Assembly (NCBI GenBank): GCA_003999685.1
Contig: CP021225.1
Span: forward strand, 124,001-188,000
Length of the DNA: 64,000 nucleotides
Direction of reading: 5' to 3'
From: Taiwanofungus camphoratus
Taxonomy: Eukaryota > Basidiomycota > Agaricomycetes > Polyporales > Taiwanofungaceae
Positions 1 through 11,882 of the stretch are shown one piece after another. Positions within the stretch are counted from its first letter, which is position 1; each line of letters opens with the position of its first letter. A program made the translations under genes and the position numbers. The notes beneath the pieces are model-generated. The model had not been told where the DNA came from and searched no databases. It worked only from the letters and a program-made list of their open reading frames with translations.

Positions 1-1605
1 TCTCCAGCGGGCTGACTATTTTGCGTCTAGTGGAATGCCAACGGTGCAAGGGTATGATCTTGCTCCCTGATGAGCAACTATATCAATCGAGCGCCGCTGA
101 CGGCAATCATCGGTATGACAGATTAAGGCGTGCATTGTCTCGAGTAGGTGCCGGTTCCGAGGGAAGCAATATGGCATACTGGACTTCACTCCGAGAGGTT
201 GTCTTAACTCGATGCCTTGCTTCAACGACACTCATGTTACCTGTCTGATTTAGGAACCAGTGATCTATGTCTCAGGGCGACCACATGTCCTGCGACTAAT
301 AGATAGACCGCTTGAAAATGTCGAGTAAGTCAATGTGTTTGCTATTGTCTAACCTCATTTGTGACTGAGTCGACTTCTGCAATGCAGGGCGACAGGAGTA
401 ACGACCAGCATGGTGGAGGCAATGGAGGAGTATCTGAGGAAAGATGTTGTCCGTGAAGTGCGGGCTGGAAGAGGATGTATACTTCTACATGATGAGGTAG
501 AGGAGCGTCCCGGTGTTTTTTCGATCATACCTATCTGGGAGAATGTAAAGGAAGAGGATATCATGACACCACGAGACGTGTTCGATCTTATGGTGAGAGA
601 AGGATATAAGGTGTGTCCTTGAAGACATGACGGATCGTGCAACATGTGAACGATAAAACTTATGATATGGTCTGTCAGGTGGATTACGATCGCGTTGCTG
701 TGGTACGTTCCCCCTTAACCGTCAACGACCGCCTCTTTGACGCAGCAGTTCCAGACTGATGAACAAGCACCACTTCCTATTGCTCTTTCTCAACTTCTTA
801 CGCGTATTCGCACAGCACTCTGCACAGGAAAGGCGAGCGACTTCATCTTCAATTGCCAAATGGGCCGTGGGCGTACTACAACAGGTATGGTGACCGCCTG
901 CCTGATTGCGACCACTTTATTAGGGAACCATAATCTGGAGAGCATAGCTCTTGTGTCAGGCATGGTGGAGGAAGAGAACGACAACGGACTGGCGCAGTAC
1001 GACCTAATCGATGGACCATCCGAGGAAGAGGCTTATCTGCAAGGTTTGTCGGTTGTGGCACTGTGGTACAAAGTTGACTGAGTCTCATTTCTCGGTGTCA
1101 ATCCATTATGTAGGGGAGTATAAAACTATTCTACAACTTGTTGGCGTGTTGTCACATGGGAAGGTCGCAAAGCGCCTAACCGATTATGCTATCGACCAAA
1201 TGCAGGACGTACAAAACCTGCGAAAAGCGATTTTCGAGTGCGTAGTCTCATACCGTAACGTCATTTTCCGGTTACCGTTGATTGTTTTCTTGTTATACGT
1301 GCAATATACTCAGCTACAAACTCAAAGTAAGCACTTGCGAGAAGGGCAGCACAAAGCAGCGCAAACTTATGGATGTCGGCGTGAACTATTTGTCTGTATC
1401 AGTGTTTCGTCCCTAGTGCCTAAGCATTTCTCAGAGCATGCCACTTACTTTTCTTAGGTACCGCTATGGGACGCTAATCGTCTTTGCGAACTACTTGATC
1501 GAGATGAAGGAAGGACACAGAACAAATGACGAGGTGACATTTCCAGATTGGCTACGGGAACGACGGGAGATTACCACGCTGCTGGGACGCAAGTCTCTGG
1601 ATTGA
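1..1605 (+). CDS. Paladin-like dual-specificity phosphatase, C-terminal part (5' end outside window)
   Basis: Seen: a chain of exons joined across short GT-AG introns gives a continuous protein. It contains YFASSGMPTVQG, WTSLREEPVIYVSGRPHVL (split by an intron near 209-253), VDYDRVAVTDEQAPLP, the phosphatase loop CQMGRGRTTTG near 857-890, GEYKTILQLVGVL, AKRLTDYAIDQM, VGVNYLYRYGTLIVFANYL, and a stop at 1603-1605. The loop fits the CX5R signature of cysteine phosphatases, with Cys, Arg and a following Thr present. Known: these blocks are typical of the paladin (PALD1) family, which has repeated phosphatase-like domains related to phytase-type inositol-phosphate phosphatases. In animals paladin is linked to phosphoinositide signalling, while fungal roles are poorly defined. 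Inference: this is the last of the repeated domains, and at least seven introns lie in the visible part. The N-terminus is off the left edge, so total length cannot be given. I am confident of the family and moderately confident of exact splice sites. Confidence 0.87.
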
Positions 1606-2069
1606 TTTGAGACAAGAATGAGACTAGTATCATAAAGTTTCTGGCACCATAGACCGGGCTGCAAGTCTGTCTTGAAAGATGTCGAGATCATCATCGCAAC
1701 GCATTTGAGATTACTTATTGCAGTCTGAGTATACAACCCTATCACATTACTCCTGTGAGATAACAACCATGATGGGGTACTCCGCGTGCTACACAGGCAT
1801 TGTCAGCTTGACCTGAGGCGCCAGAGGCATGGACTTGCTCCGTATCCTGGTTATTTGTGATAGTTGAATGAATGACATGCACCTATCAAGGATGATGTTT
1901 AAATCAAATGAAACGGCTATAATCGTTGTACGTGCAAGGGACCCGAAGCCTGCCTCGACGACCTAGCACATCGAGCTCCTTGGGCTGAGGACATTCTCCT
2001 TTCTCAGTTTCGCGGCTTCCGATTTTCATCCCCTTGACATAATCTATCATGGGAGAAACCTTTCTCACA
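1606..2069. other. Intergenic, nothing recognised
   Basis: No coding-looking open frame or RNA gene was seen here. It holds the 3' flank of the paladin-like gene. Confidence 0.5.
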
Positions 2070-3060
2070 TTGTTAGTTGTCTTGATCCCACATCATCAGC
2101 AAAATTTAACTTGATTGTCTTAATTAAGTAAAATAAGTGAAAATAAGACAGTTAATGCAAAGTGTTTACTTAAAAAGACCTTATTTTTGATCTTATAGGT
2201 GTCTTATTTAAGACAGATAAGATCATCAAGTAAATCTGAGTTTTCCTGATGAGACCTTTGACCCCTTACTTTACTAAAACAAGACATACAGGTTTCCCAG
2301 TACTATATAGGCCATTGCTCCCCTCTATACTCAATACACATCTCTTAGCTTTCACTCTCTCCCTATCCTTTCCATTGCAGAGCACTTCCTAGATGTCAGG
2401 GTCCTCTAGGTCATATCACTGTGGTGCTGACTGGTTGCATAAGCTTAAGGCCAGTATCAGTATTCCTGGACCAGCTTATTTTTGATTGACTAGGTTTGAC
2501 AACACAGAAGTAAAGGATGATCCACATACATAATGTTTCCATCAGAAAAAGTGGAAATTGCTGATCATCTGATCATCTGAAGCCTCTGATCAAAATATAC
2601 TCTTTTGGCTCCCTCATGAGCACATTTCAATGCTTTTCTTAGTGCTACTGTAAAAATAAAATTTCATATACTATTGAAACATTTGGTACCAGTTCTACTA
2701 TGATATGTGTCCAAGAAGTTGTGCAATATGAGATTGAAAGTTCAGGCTCTGAGAAATCTGAGTATCAGAAATCTCCAAAATTTTCAGATTCTCACAGCTG
2801 ACCAGCTGATCACTTCTGATGGCTACTGAAGGCCTCTGAGGCCTCTGAGATCAGTGACATCAGCCCATCAGTGGATTTTCAGTTTTCCTGATGCTCAAAT
2901 ATTTATTGCAACAGTTTGGTAAATGTGCATGCCCCTGATACTGTTGTCCAGCAAGTGGCAACAATGCAAAATAAAGATGTACATAAATGCACCTGACAGC
3001 CATTGGTTTGATCCTTGATGTACTCAATACAAGTTGAATGAACTTGAGGAGCAAGTTAGA
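2070..3060. repeat. AT-rich, repeat-like block, possibly a decayed mobile element
   Basis: Base composition drops sharply compared with both flanks. The block has many near-repeats of CTGATCA and TCTGAGG type words, and GTTTTCCTGATG occurs at about 2240 and again at about 2880. Around 2300-2400 a TATATA box is followed by a CT-rich run and an ATG, which resembles the promoter side of a fungal long terminal repeat. A short coding-like stretch follows. No intact ends, no target duplication and no recognisable enzyme were found, so the class is a guess. If it is an element it is a fossil and incomplete. Confidence 0.35.
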
Positions 3061-3944
3061 GATGGTGCCCTGGGAAGACCATTCACTCTTGTGTAGATGT
3101 CAATCTCTAACTCCCAACTGACTTACAGGCTGAAGTTGTGGCAGGATAGAATTATAGTGAGCATAAAAGATTTGATGTGATGAAGTTTCCCGAATGTTCA
3201 GATAGACTGATATTTTTTCTATATACCAGGTCATTTCCTGGCTGTTGCTGTGCATGCCTGCCCTCATTTCTCTCTATGCAGCATGATAAAAGTGTTCTAG
3301 TCAAAGACCACTCGAGCACGTTAATGGAAAGACTTGTGGGCTGCCATATAATAATTTATATCCCAACATCTGTAAGTTTTAAGACAGCTAGCTGAGCTAT
3401 TTCTGAAAGACCCGTTATTCCGCATTCAAAGAGTTTCCTTTTTTCAAAAAAATTAACGGATGGTTTAGTGATCGAACAATACTTACTTCAAGTTCGAAGC
3501 TGGGGTCTTCGATAAAGGCGAGGCTGTCAGACGTTTGAGAAAGAACTGGAGGTGGGAAATTCGGTATATACACTACATTATCGCCGGGCAATTATAATTC
3601 GAGACTTAAACGTGGTGATGATGGGGTGCAGAATAGACACCCTGCAACATTCTCTGCCTACGAAACAGGACCACGAGCTGTTGCCTTCACATCCTGGAAC
3701 CCTTGACTGTCTGTGTTCGTATTGTCTGCATTGACTGATCGGTTGGCCTATTGTCTGTAGTAAGATCCCCGCGTGTACCCGTCGTCACTTAAGCAATCCC
3801 ACGCTTGCGATCAAGTGCTAGGTTCTAACCCTTTGTATCCTTGCAATATCGATACCATCGAAACTTGAGATCTCAGGCTTAGAGCTGTGGCGCGCTCGAA
3901 AACGCCACAAAATGGACATCTTGAGTCGGATCTCAGTCATCAAT
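3061..3944. other. Intergenic, nothing recognised
   Basis: Only short, unremarkable open frames on both strands. No domain or repeat was recognised. Confidence 0.45.
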
Positions 3945-5500
3945 TCAACAGTCAAACCTCGACAAGCCCAACTTCGCCTTAATCAGATTCATAATGTAAG
4001 TTATTCGCTGCCGCCTGCATTGTACTCACATGTGCCAATTCCGCCAACCTTGCGGTTGTTACGCCTATTCCGGGACCCATCCCTGAACCGTATCCTCCCG
4101 ACAACACCATCTGCACCGGGTAGCGAAGTGGAAGATTCTCATCTTCATTGGTCGTCCTGCTCTCATCCCGATTCATGCCGTTGACTTGTTGACACAGCTC
4201 ACTGATGTCAGTATGTAATCTCGATAACTGAAATGACTTTGTGATAATTTGATAGACAGTACTAGAGGCGATATCCAAGCTTCGATAGAGGAAATTCTGA
4301 GTCTCTAACAGCGAAGACGTAGATAGGAATTGTTTTGTGGGACAATTATCTGAACCGTTTGGTACTCACCCGCCGGAAAGTGGAACACCCAGGCCTGGTC
4401 GAATCTCAGTCTGGCCTTTGTCAAATTCCGAACCAGACGTTTTCCAGTGCAGTGTCAAGTTGTTCTAATAAATGTTCAGTAGGTGGATTATACCTTGAAT
4501 AGGAGCTGGCTCGTAACATGCATATATATCTCTTGGCTGCGAGTGCTTGACGTGCTGATTCGTTCGTGGCGTCTGCACCGTAGGTCATCTACAGTATTAT
4601 GAAGTCACAACATTGTGACAGTTTATGCGCCATTTGTGTCTGAGCCTATCTCCCTTGTGGCTATTAAATCACGAATTCTGATCTTCATGATGAGCCGGGA
4701 TAATCTGTACGAACGTTGCTCATCGCACTACAAAAAATGAGGCTGGTTGGGAGTCGGGAAGGTCTACCTTCGTATCGAAGTCAGACGGTGTCCGTAAGCC
4801 TGGGAAACGTACCTATATGTAAGCTAGCGCCCTTGGCGGTCCAATTAATGGACACATATTGATAATGAACATTCCGACGGTTGACCTTCATTATGACCTT
4901 GAGCTTACAACTCATTCTCATTCCATTCGATGCAAGCCTGAAATTGTCAATACTATCTTCGCTAGAGGGATTGATCGGATTTGACGATTTTGTACGGCTT
5001 CCAATGACTTACACATGCAGGATACCATGGGAAGAATTTGATTGAGGAGCTACTGTATGAAGCCTGCAAGGAGGTTCTCCGATCGCAACCTGAATGCGGT
5101 CAAGGTCTTCAGTAGATGCTCATGCGGCGCTCGATGTTGGCAAGACGAAAACTGAGTTTAACTAACACTGCGCCTGTCGAGTCAAAAGGAAGTAAGCTAT
5201 ATGGATATTGAAAAATATTAGATTCATAAGGACGAGCATCAGTTTCCACAACCAGTTCAACACTGGATTTGAGATCGTTTAAGGACCCCGCCACGGCTTG
5301 ATCTACCCGTTTGAGAGATGGTGAGCTCTACGGGTACTCCGGTGACAAAGTTTCGCTGATGCTGTATTCTTTTTGCAGTTCGCAGCGCGCAGTATAGAGG
5401 GAATGCATAAATGTGGAGGCTGGCGGCTGGAATGCAACAGCCAATGAGGGCGCAGTCGCCGTGGTAGCCATTGCCACGTGATGAAGAGGCGGTCTGCCAT
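3945..5500 (-). CDS. Unrecognised multi-exon gene (possibly eroded)
   Basis: Function not recognised. On the minus strand a series of protein-like exons can be read from high to low coordinates. They contain SVELVVETDARPYESNIFQY (about 5270-5210), RNVHYQYVSINWTAKGASLH (about 4870-4810), MTYGADATNESARQALAAK (about 4590-4530), KRLVRNLTKARLRFDQAWVF (about 4440-4380), SLDIASSTVYQIITKSFQLS (about 4280-4220) and LPLRYPVQMVLSGGYGSGMG (about 4130-4075). The last exon would end GLSRFDC at 3945. Some are flanked by good GTGAGT/AG borders, but between about 5330 and 5000 I could not find one clean frame. The gene may therefore be partly decayed or have introns I misplaced. The Gly-rich GGYGSGMGPGIGV segment is distinctive. 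Start not fixed; an ATG at about 5480 opens a plausible first exon. Confidence 0.45.
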
Positions 5501-5673
5501 CATTTACTACTTGCTCCGTTGGTAGTAGTATTCCCTTTCAGCTAGTTCGAATATCTCCGCATTTTCTTTCATCTATCTGCACGATTTTATCGACGACCTG
5601 ACCACGAAGCCTGCTTGGCCTGCCCCGTCCATCTTGCAGACCACACGTTCTTACCTAGTTTCAGCCAGGCTCG

Positions 5674-7221
5674 ATGCTGAAGTCCCTCTCTTCCACTCGC
5701 TACCTCCTTTTCCTCGCGCTAGCGGTCGCGTTCATTTGCGTTCCCCTAGTCTCAGGTCATGACATTATACAGCGACAGCACAGTCTAAATGCTCGACGTT
5801 CAATAGCACAACGCGCGGGTTTCAGCGACTTGTTTCCTCAGCCATCAGACCCTGCAGCCTCTTCCACGGGGGCATCCTCAACGTCTTCTGCCACCCACAG
5901 TTCCTCTACGCCTACTCCGAGCGCACCTTCTACATCTTCCGCAACGCCATCGCAGACCTCCAGCAAGCCGGCAGATACAAGTAGTCCACCGTCAAGTACG
6001 CCCAGCAGTACCGCGTCTTCTACCGAATCTACGTCTTCGTCCTCACCTCCCAGTACCTCCTCTGCGCCTTCATCTACGAATTCAGCATCGTCCACCACTC
6101 CGCCATCGAGTTCTTCCGCAACTACAGCATTGTCAACTCAGCTGACCACAAATTCGCGGGGGCAGCAGGAGACCGTCATAGTCACCGTCAGTGCCTCAGG
6201 TTCCTCGGCGCCATCCTTGTCGTCATCAGCGAGTGCCGCCCAGGGTACCAGCTCTGGGTCTGGAGGCGTCAGTACATCAACCATTATCGGTCTGTCGGTT
6301 GCAGGTGGTGTGGGCCTCATTGGCGTGGTAGCCTTTATTATATGGAAATTCTCCCGCAAACGGTCCTCTGACGGTTTCGACGACAGTACGTGCAATTTTT
6401 GGTTACATGGGACCAACGTAACATAGAGCCTCTGGGACACTTTCGAGCCTAAGCATGCTTGTAGAGCTGTGCAGTCATGCTTTGCCTCATTTTGTTCCAT
6501 CTTGCGTCAGCGTCACATAGTCTCCTGAATCATTGTCACTGTGTCCTATGGCTCGGTGGCGATGACTTTACACATATCGCACCATATAAGTAGGGGCCGG
6601 TATGCAAAGCACCATGCTCTCCATTTTCATTAATTATACTTCTATTGCGGAGTGATCTTCTCTTTTCTGAAACTGTTACTAACTCTTGTCAACTCAGATG
6701 ATATCAAGTGGCCCGAGCTCAACGCTCACGGTGAAAGTCCCCATGCGCTCCCCACGCACCGCACTGGCGGTGCTGGTTTTGAGACTTCCTCAGAAGTGAA
6801 CCTCACACGCCCGGACTCGCGTGCAGGTAGCGTCACAAACTCAACAGCAGCGTCCGCGTCCGCGGTCGACCTTTACCCGTCACAAGACCCGTACGCTGTC
6901 CCGCCACTCCCGCATCTAAACCCGAACGTCGTTGCACCACCCTACCGCGACGACCCTGCTGCGTCGTACTATGACCCGTACAATGGGCCGGTTCCGCACA
7001 CGCTCGAGGGTGAAGCGATCCCAATGACCCAGATCGGACCCCGCTCACGTAGCCCGATGCCAGGCATGGGTGGCATGGATGGGCGGATGTCACCTGCGCC
7101 GGGGCTCGGCATGGCTCCCCCAGCAGCGAGGGCGAAGAGTCCAGCGCCCGGTGTGGCATACGCAGGACGGACATCACCTGGGCCACAGGTCGCGTATGGC
7201 GCGGGTGGCTACGGTGCATGA
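5674..7221 (+). CDS. Ser/Thr-rich single-pass membrane protein, Mid2/Wsc-like sensor candidate
   Basis: Two exons, 5674-6385 and 6698-7221, join in frame to about 411 residues. Residues 1-28 form a signal peptide (LLFLALAVAFICVPLVSG). Residues about 55-190 are almost wholly Ser, Thr and Pro, as in heavily O-mannosylated wall proteins. One membrane helix, IIGLSVAGGVGLIGVVAFII, is followed by the basic stop-transfer WKFSRKRSS. The second exon encodes a cytoplasmic tail with IKWPELN and several RSPMPG / KSPAPG / TSPGP-like motifs that could be phosphorylated. Known: this architecture is that of fungal Mid2 and Wsc wall-stress sensors and Skg6-type proteins, which signal to Rho1. Inference: similar role at the plasma membrane, but no Wsc cysteine domain is present, so the match is architectural only. 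The 312 bp intron is long for this window. Confidence 0.82.
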
Positions 7222-9147
7222 TGACAACCACCTGCGGGAGTAGGAGTGATACTTGTACATTGTGTTGCTTGAGTCGCGTTGAATGGCTGGTCCATGCAGG
7301 GAGAAGGGATACTATTTCATTGGTCGGACCTTGGGTTTAGGATAGTAGATGAGAGGAAAACGAGGGAAGACCCTTTGGTTGCAAAAAAGGACAGATACAG
7401 ATACCGATACCGATACCCGTCGAGTTCTGGGTTATACGCACTGCTGCAATGGATTCGTCCGTCCTCTTCCTTTCTCATCGTCGCGTTGTCTGAGATTCCT
7501 GTCCAGATTCCGTCTGTCCTTCTCTTCGTCATCTTCCGCGGAATACTGACAGGTTCAGCTGCGTTCCTTGTCCACTCTCGGACTTGGCATATTTGTTTGC
7601 TCGCGAATTTGTCAATTGCAATTTTCGTGTTCTCGTCCAAAAATCTGCTCACCCGTCGCTCGTTACCGTCTCGACCTTCATTGCTTCTCTCTGCATTTTC
7701 AGCGTGTGCCTTCGCTCGCGCATGCATCGCTCCTTTCTTTGACTTCACTATCGTTGATTGACTTGCTCTTGGCCTGTTCTTGCCGTCGTGCTACTGCATT
7801 TGGACTTTCCTTGAACTTTGCAATTTGGATCTACATAGATGTGCCGCCTCTTTGTGTGCTTATACAACACTAATGTTCTGCGTACCATAGGATATCTAGG
7901 ATCGGTCCCATACATATATTATTTGACACACTTGGGGGTGGTTATCAAAACATCGGTCATGCTCAACATCTTATGCTCAACTGTCGAAATCTCAAGGGAC
8001 AATACAACCTTCTGTCAACTTGTACATTGACATCGCGATCGTGAACGTTTTGTTTGTAGCGTGATACTGTGAGATTTGCACGATGCCCTGTTGAAGCGTA
8101 TCGCAACCCAGGGGACGACTATAGTTGTATGTTGCCCGCACCAGACTCTTAAAAATGCGGCAGTGTCACTGAGAGGATTTGATCTGAAGGCTGAGTGCGC
8201 TGCAAATACCATGCCTCATAACATATACGTTGATGGCACAGTACTGATCGAGCCCTATCCATGTACTTTGCAGTCGTTGCAATTTTGAAGGACGGGAATT
8301 AGCTTTTGCTTTCCTGCTTCTGTAAGACATGATTTCGCGGAGACGTCCATAAACTGATGATGGCACCCTATCGAGTCGGCACAGACATGTATCTCCACCT
8401 TGCGATGAAACGATGTTTCTGTAGCCGAGATGTAGAAAGTCGTGGACCGTACCACGAGCGATTGTGCTGACTCCTGTCGCGGTGAATTTCACGGCCTGGT
8501 TACTGTTGCTGCAACCGTATCAACACGGGCACAAAACTCGGAAATGCAGCGATAGGTCAGAGAGCAAGTGATCAGGCAGGATCACAAGTATGCGACTCAC
8601 CTAGCGAGCGATGACTCAAAGCGACTCATTCATTGAGAGACCAAGTCACATACCCATGATGACATCACTTACGAACCTCCCTCCATGGAACAATGACCAT
8701 CAATTAGCAGCGGCAGCTTGCTCCATATTGCAATCAGCATTCGCTCTCAACGGTGGCAGCTATCGAGCAAACGTCACACGCACTAGCCTCTCTGATCGGA
8801 TCGGCATGCATAAAGGCACAAGTGCATTCAAGTCCACTACTAATGCGCAACAAGGATAAGGCGTGAAGACGAGAGTCCGCGTATCTCACAATGAACAGAA
8901 TCGAAAAAAAAAACAGCAAGTAGAATGTGGCCTACGAAGCGTAGCGTAACGACCAACGAGCGCAGCGTCCGAGCTGGGAAGGAAGGAAGACTGGGGATAC
9001 ATCGCTGGTACGGTATGCAGTACTGGGTGTCCGTGCACCTGAGCCGAGGCTGATAGAAAGTGGTAAGTTAGTCGATCGTGCAATTGGGTATCGTGATGGG
9101 CTTCATAGTTTTGCTGGGCAACAAAGATAGTCAGCAACGAGGAAAGA
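7222..9147. other. Intergenic between convergent genes; small GATACC microrepeat
   Basis: No coding-looking exon was found. The only structure noted is a short run of GATAC(C/A) units at about 7393-7420. The stretch holds the 3' flanks of the sensor-like gene and of the GH17 gene. Confidence 0.45.
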
Positions 9148-11495
9148 CTAGAGCTGTGCGTCTGCGACCCACTTCGGGTAGAATAGACCCCAGTAACCCT
9201 ATAAGAGAACAGAACCGTCAGATCAGGGTCATGGGATAAGAAAGGAGAGCGACACACTTCGACTCCACCGAATTGAATGGCCTGTATACCGTAGGTCAAT
9301 ATAAGCACGTCCTCAGCGGATATGTATATCTACGATTCACGTACCTGCCATGGCTCATCCGTGAACTAGCGACACAAACGCAATGAGCACACTACTTAGA
9401 CTCCAAAGCATGTAAATTCAGCGTACCTCGAAGTAGAAGTACCCCGTTCCGTTTTGATTCGAGGGGCATATGAATGTGTCGAGATATTTCTGGAAGACAC
9501 ATCAGCCCCAGTATCCGAGCCCGAAACAAGGATAGCATGCCTGGAGGTTGGCCACAGAGGCGGTCGAGGGGCCATTGCTCTCATTGCTAGCATTCGTAGA
9601 ATTCTGCGCACCACCGTCAGCGCATAATTCGGCAGTGGGGCACGACACGCACCGTAGGCCAGCCGGTCTCAGCGATGTACATCTTGGGGCTGTTGGAGAG
9701 CGCAGCGGCGGGCTGCACGTTCTCGGTCTGGAAGAATTCATATGTCCACCCTGCGGCCTGGTCGATGGACACGTTCGCGAACCACGGGTGGATGTTCGAG
9801 AACTGAATCAGGCATAAAACGGCCGGTCAGCATGTATGAGGGGCGGGAGACACGGGGGGGGAGGTGTACGTACACCGTAGTCGACGTTCTCGAGGACCTC
9901 GGTGTTGAAGTACGCGCCAGCGTCGGAGGTGCCAACGGGCAAGTTCACGTTCATGGCGGCGAGCTTGTTCTTCATGTCAGTGATGTTCATGTTGAGCAGC
10001 GTCGCGCCCTGGTTGCCAACGGCGGAGTTCGGGTTCGAACCGCCGCCATTTGCACCGAGATAGCTGCAGTACACGTGAGCCCACCGTTCGCACCAGTATC
10101 ATAGTGAGCGAACATACTCAAGGATGAACTCGTTGCCGACGGTGACGCCGCCGACGTGGTCCGTGCCGTACGTCTTGATAGCGTCCAGAATCGTGTCGCG
10201 CTGCTCCGAGTATGCGGTGGCGTTCGTTGGGACGTTGTAGTCGGCGAGCCACACGGTCATGTTGACTTTCGTCTGCTTGATCGCCTCGAGCTGTGTGGCA
10301 GACCTCGTGGTTCCAGAAAAGGGAAAAATACTGAGGGACGAATTGTACTCACGACCAAGGCAGATTGGTTGCAGTCAGCACCATACAGACGAATGCGCTG
10401 AAAGTAGTGTTAGAGACGGTGTGCAACGCTGGGGTGCGGGCAGACATACCGAGGTGAGCTGCGACATGAGCTGTACGGGGTGTCAGATGGGTCAGCTTGT
10501 TCAAAATTTGTACGAACTGACCTGAATGTCCTCAATGACATCCGCTGTAGTTGCTGCCTTAGCACAAGCAGGGAATCGAATACTAAATTCACTCACAAAG
10601 TGAGTTGCCACAGTTCGGCAGCTGCGAGCCCGCCGGCGTGTAGGAGAGACCATAGAAAGAGTGGTGGAGGTTGGGGTCGGGGACGAAGGTGCTAGGGTCG
10701 TTCGGGTTGGTCTGGTTGACGGCGCCGTTGGGACCGACAGCGGCCGCGCTGGACGAGGAGGACGACTTGTGCGAGTGGTTTCGCGACACAACAACACCGA
10801 TGGCCACACCGGCCGCAACTAGGCCAAGGAGGGCGACAATGGAGCTAACGATCTGTGCTTGCCGCGCTTACTGGGGGATGAATACGAAGAAATACGCGTG
10901 TGCTCACGATGATCTTCGACCGGCGATTGCTAGACTGCTGCTTCTCGAGCCATTGACTGCTGCTGTACGCCTGGTTGCCGTAGGGACCGGGTTGGTCGAT
11001 GTTGCTGTAGGCGGACCTGTGACCGGGCATGCTGGCTGCTAGCGGGGCGGAATCAGGGGTACCTGTACTCTGTGGGAGGCTGTGTGTGGAGGCGTAAGGA
11101 TCGTCGACGCCAGATAGGCGGTGTGGGGGCTGCCAGCAGAGTAGGATGTATGTGTATACGAGGAGGATAAGAACAAGAGAAGATCAGAAAATGAGACTAG
11201 GAACGAGCGTGTGGACTATAAGTATAAGCCACGCACGGGAAGCTGGTCGGCTACAAAGTACCCCTGCTCCAGTCGCAGATCTGGGTTCGAATCCGCCGCG
11301 GGGACACTCGTGGGGTCGTCGCGGTATGGCCTCGACATGTCGCCTTGAATATTTGGATGGAGAGCAATACTACAGCCCAGCAGGCTCTCGAGGTAAGTGT
11401 GGAAGGCAGGAGTACTTGGCCTGCGATTTCTCTATAGCGTTCCACGTCTTCACAGGGGCTGAACACAATGCGCTCCCAGCGCCCCCATTCATCAT
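9148..11495 (-). CDS. Membrane-anchored GH17 glucan endo-1,3-beta-glucosidase
   Basis: Exons read on the minus strand give a type II membrane protein. A cytoplasmic N-terminus (SAYSNIDQPGPYGNQAY) is followed by one helix, IVALLGLVAAGVAIGVVVS, a Ser-rich stalk, then a GH17 barrel. Landmarks are FYGLSYTPAGSQLPNCGNSL, IRLYGADCNQSALV, KVNMTVWLADYNVP, GGVTVGNEFIL with the acid/base Glu, LPVGTSDAGAYF, and MYIAETGWPT with the nucleophile Glu. The end is GGVEGYWGLFYPKW, with stop at 9148-9150. About ten introns interrupt it. Known: such proteins (BtgC/Scw-like) cleave or transfer beta-1,3-glucan in the wall. Inference: wall remodelling. The start is uncertain: an ATG at 11495 may open a small first exon, or translation may begin at the ATG at 11030. 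Family certain, 5' end not. Confidence 0.88.
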
Positions 11496-11882
11496 CTGAT
11501 CCACCTGCGACAGTCGCTACGGCACGGCCTGGCACGCCACCGCCCGCAGCATTGGCCTGCTCTGCCGAGTCGCCAACACTTCCGCCTCAACCGAGTGCTA
11601 TATAAAAATCGACACACAATTATAGATTGCTATATATACATCATCGCTTGTCTGAAAGTACGGTACGACTGTTCACGACATCGACACACACAACGAAAGA
11701 GGGTAAGCACCACAAATCACAGATATGGAGACACTCAACGACAGCGTGGCCGCCGTCTGCGCAAATATCGAAACAGGGGGTAGCATGGAGGATGGTATAA
11801 CGGATCGACAGTGGCAAAGAAAGAATATACCTCCGTTCTACTTGTACAGATGCCATGATGCCTGGGCAAGGCGATAGCGATG
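11496..11882. other. Intergenic, nothing recognised
   Basis: Spacer between the GH17 5' region and the 3' end of the RhoGAP gene, both on the minus strand. It should hold the GH17 promoter. No TATA box stands out. Confidence 0.45.

Noticed and set aside
7279-7761. 160-codon plus-strand frame after the sensor-like gene
   Set aside because: Low-complexity wording, no motif, and an equally long frame on the other strand; most likely 3' flank.
11226-11305. Possible tRNA: GGTTCGAATCC at about 11288 matches the T-loop/B-box consensus
   Set aside because: The T-stem does not pair, no acceptor stem or A box fits, and no anticodon arm can be drawn.
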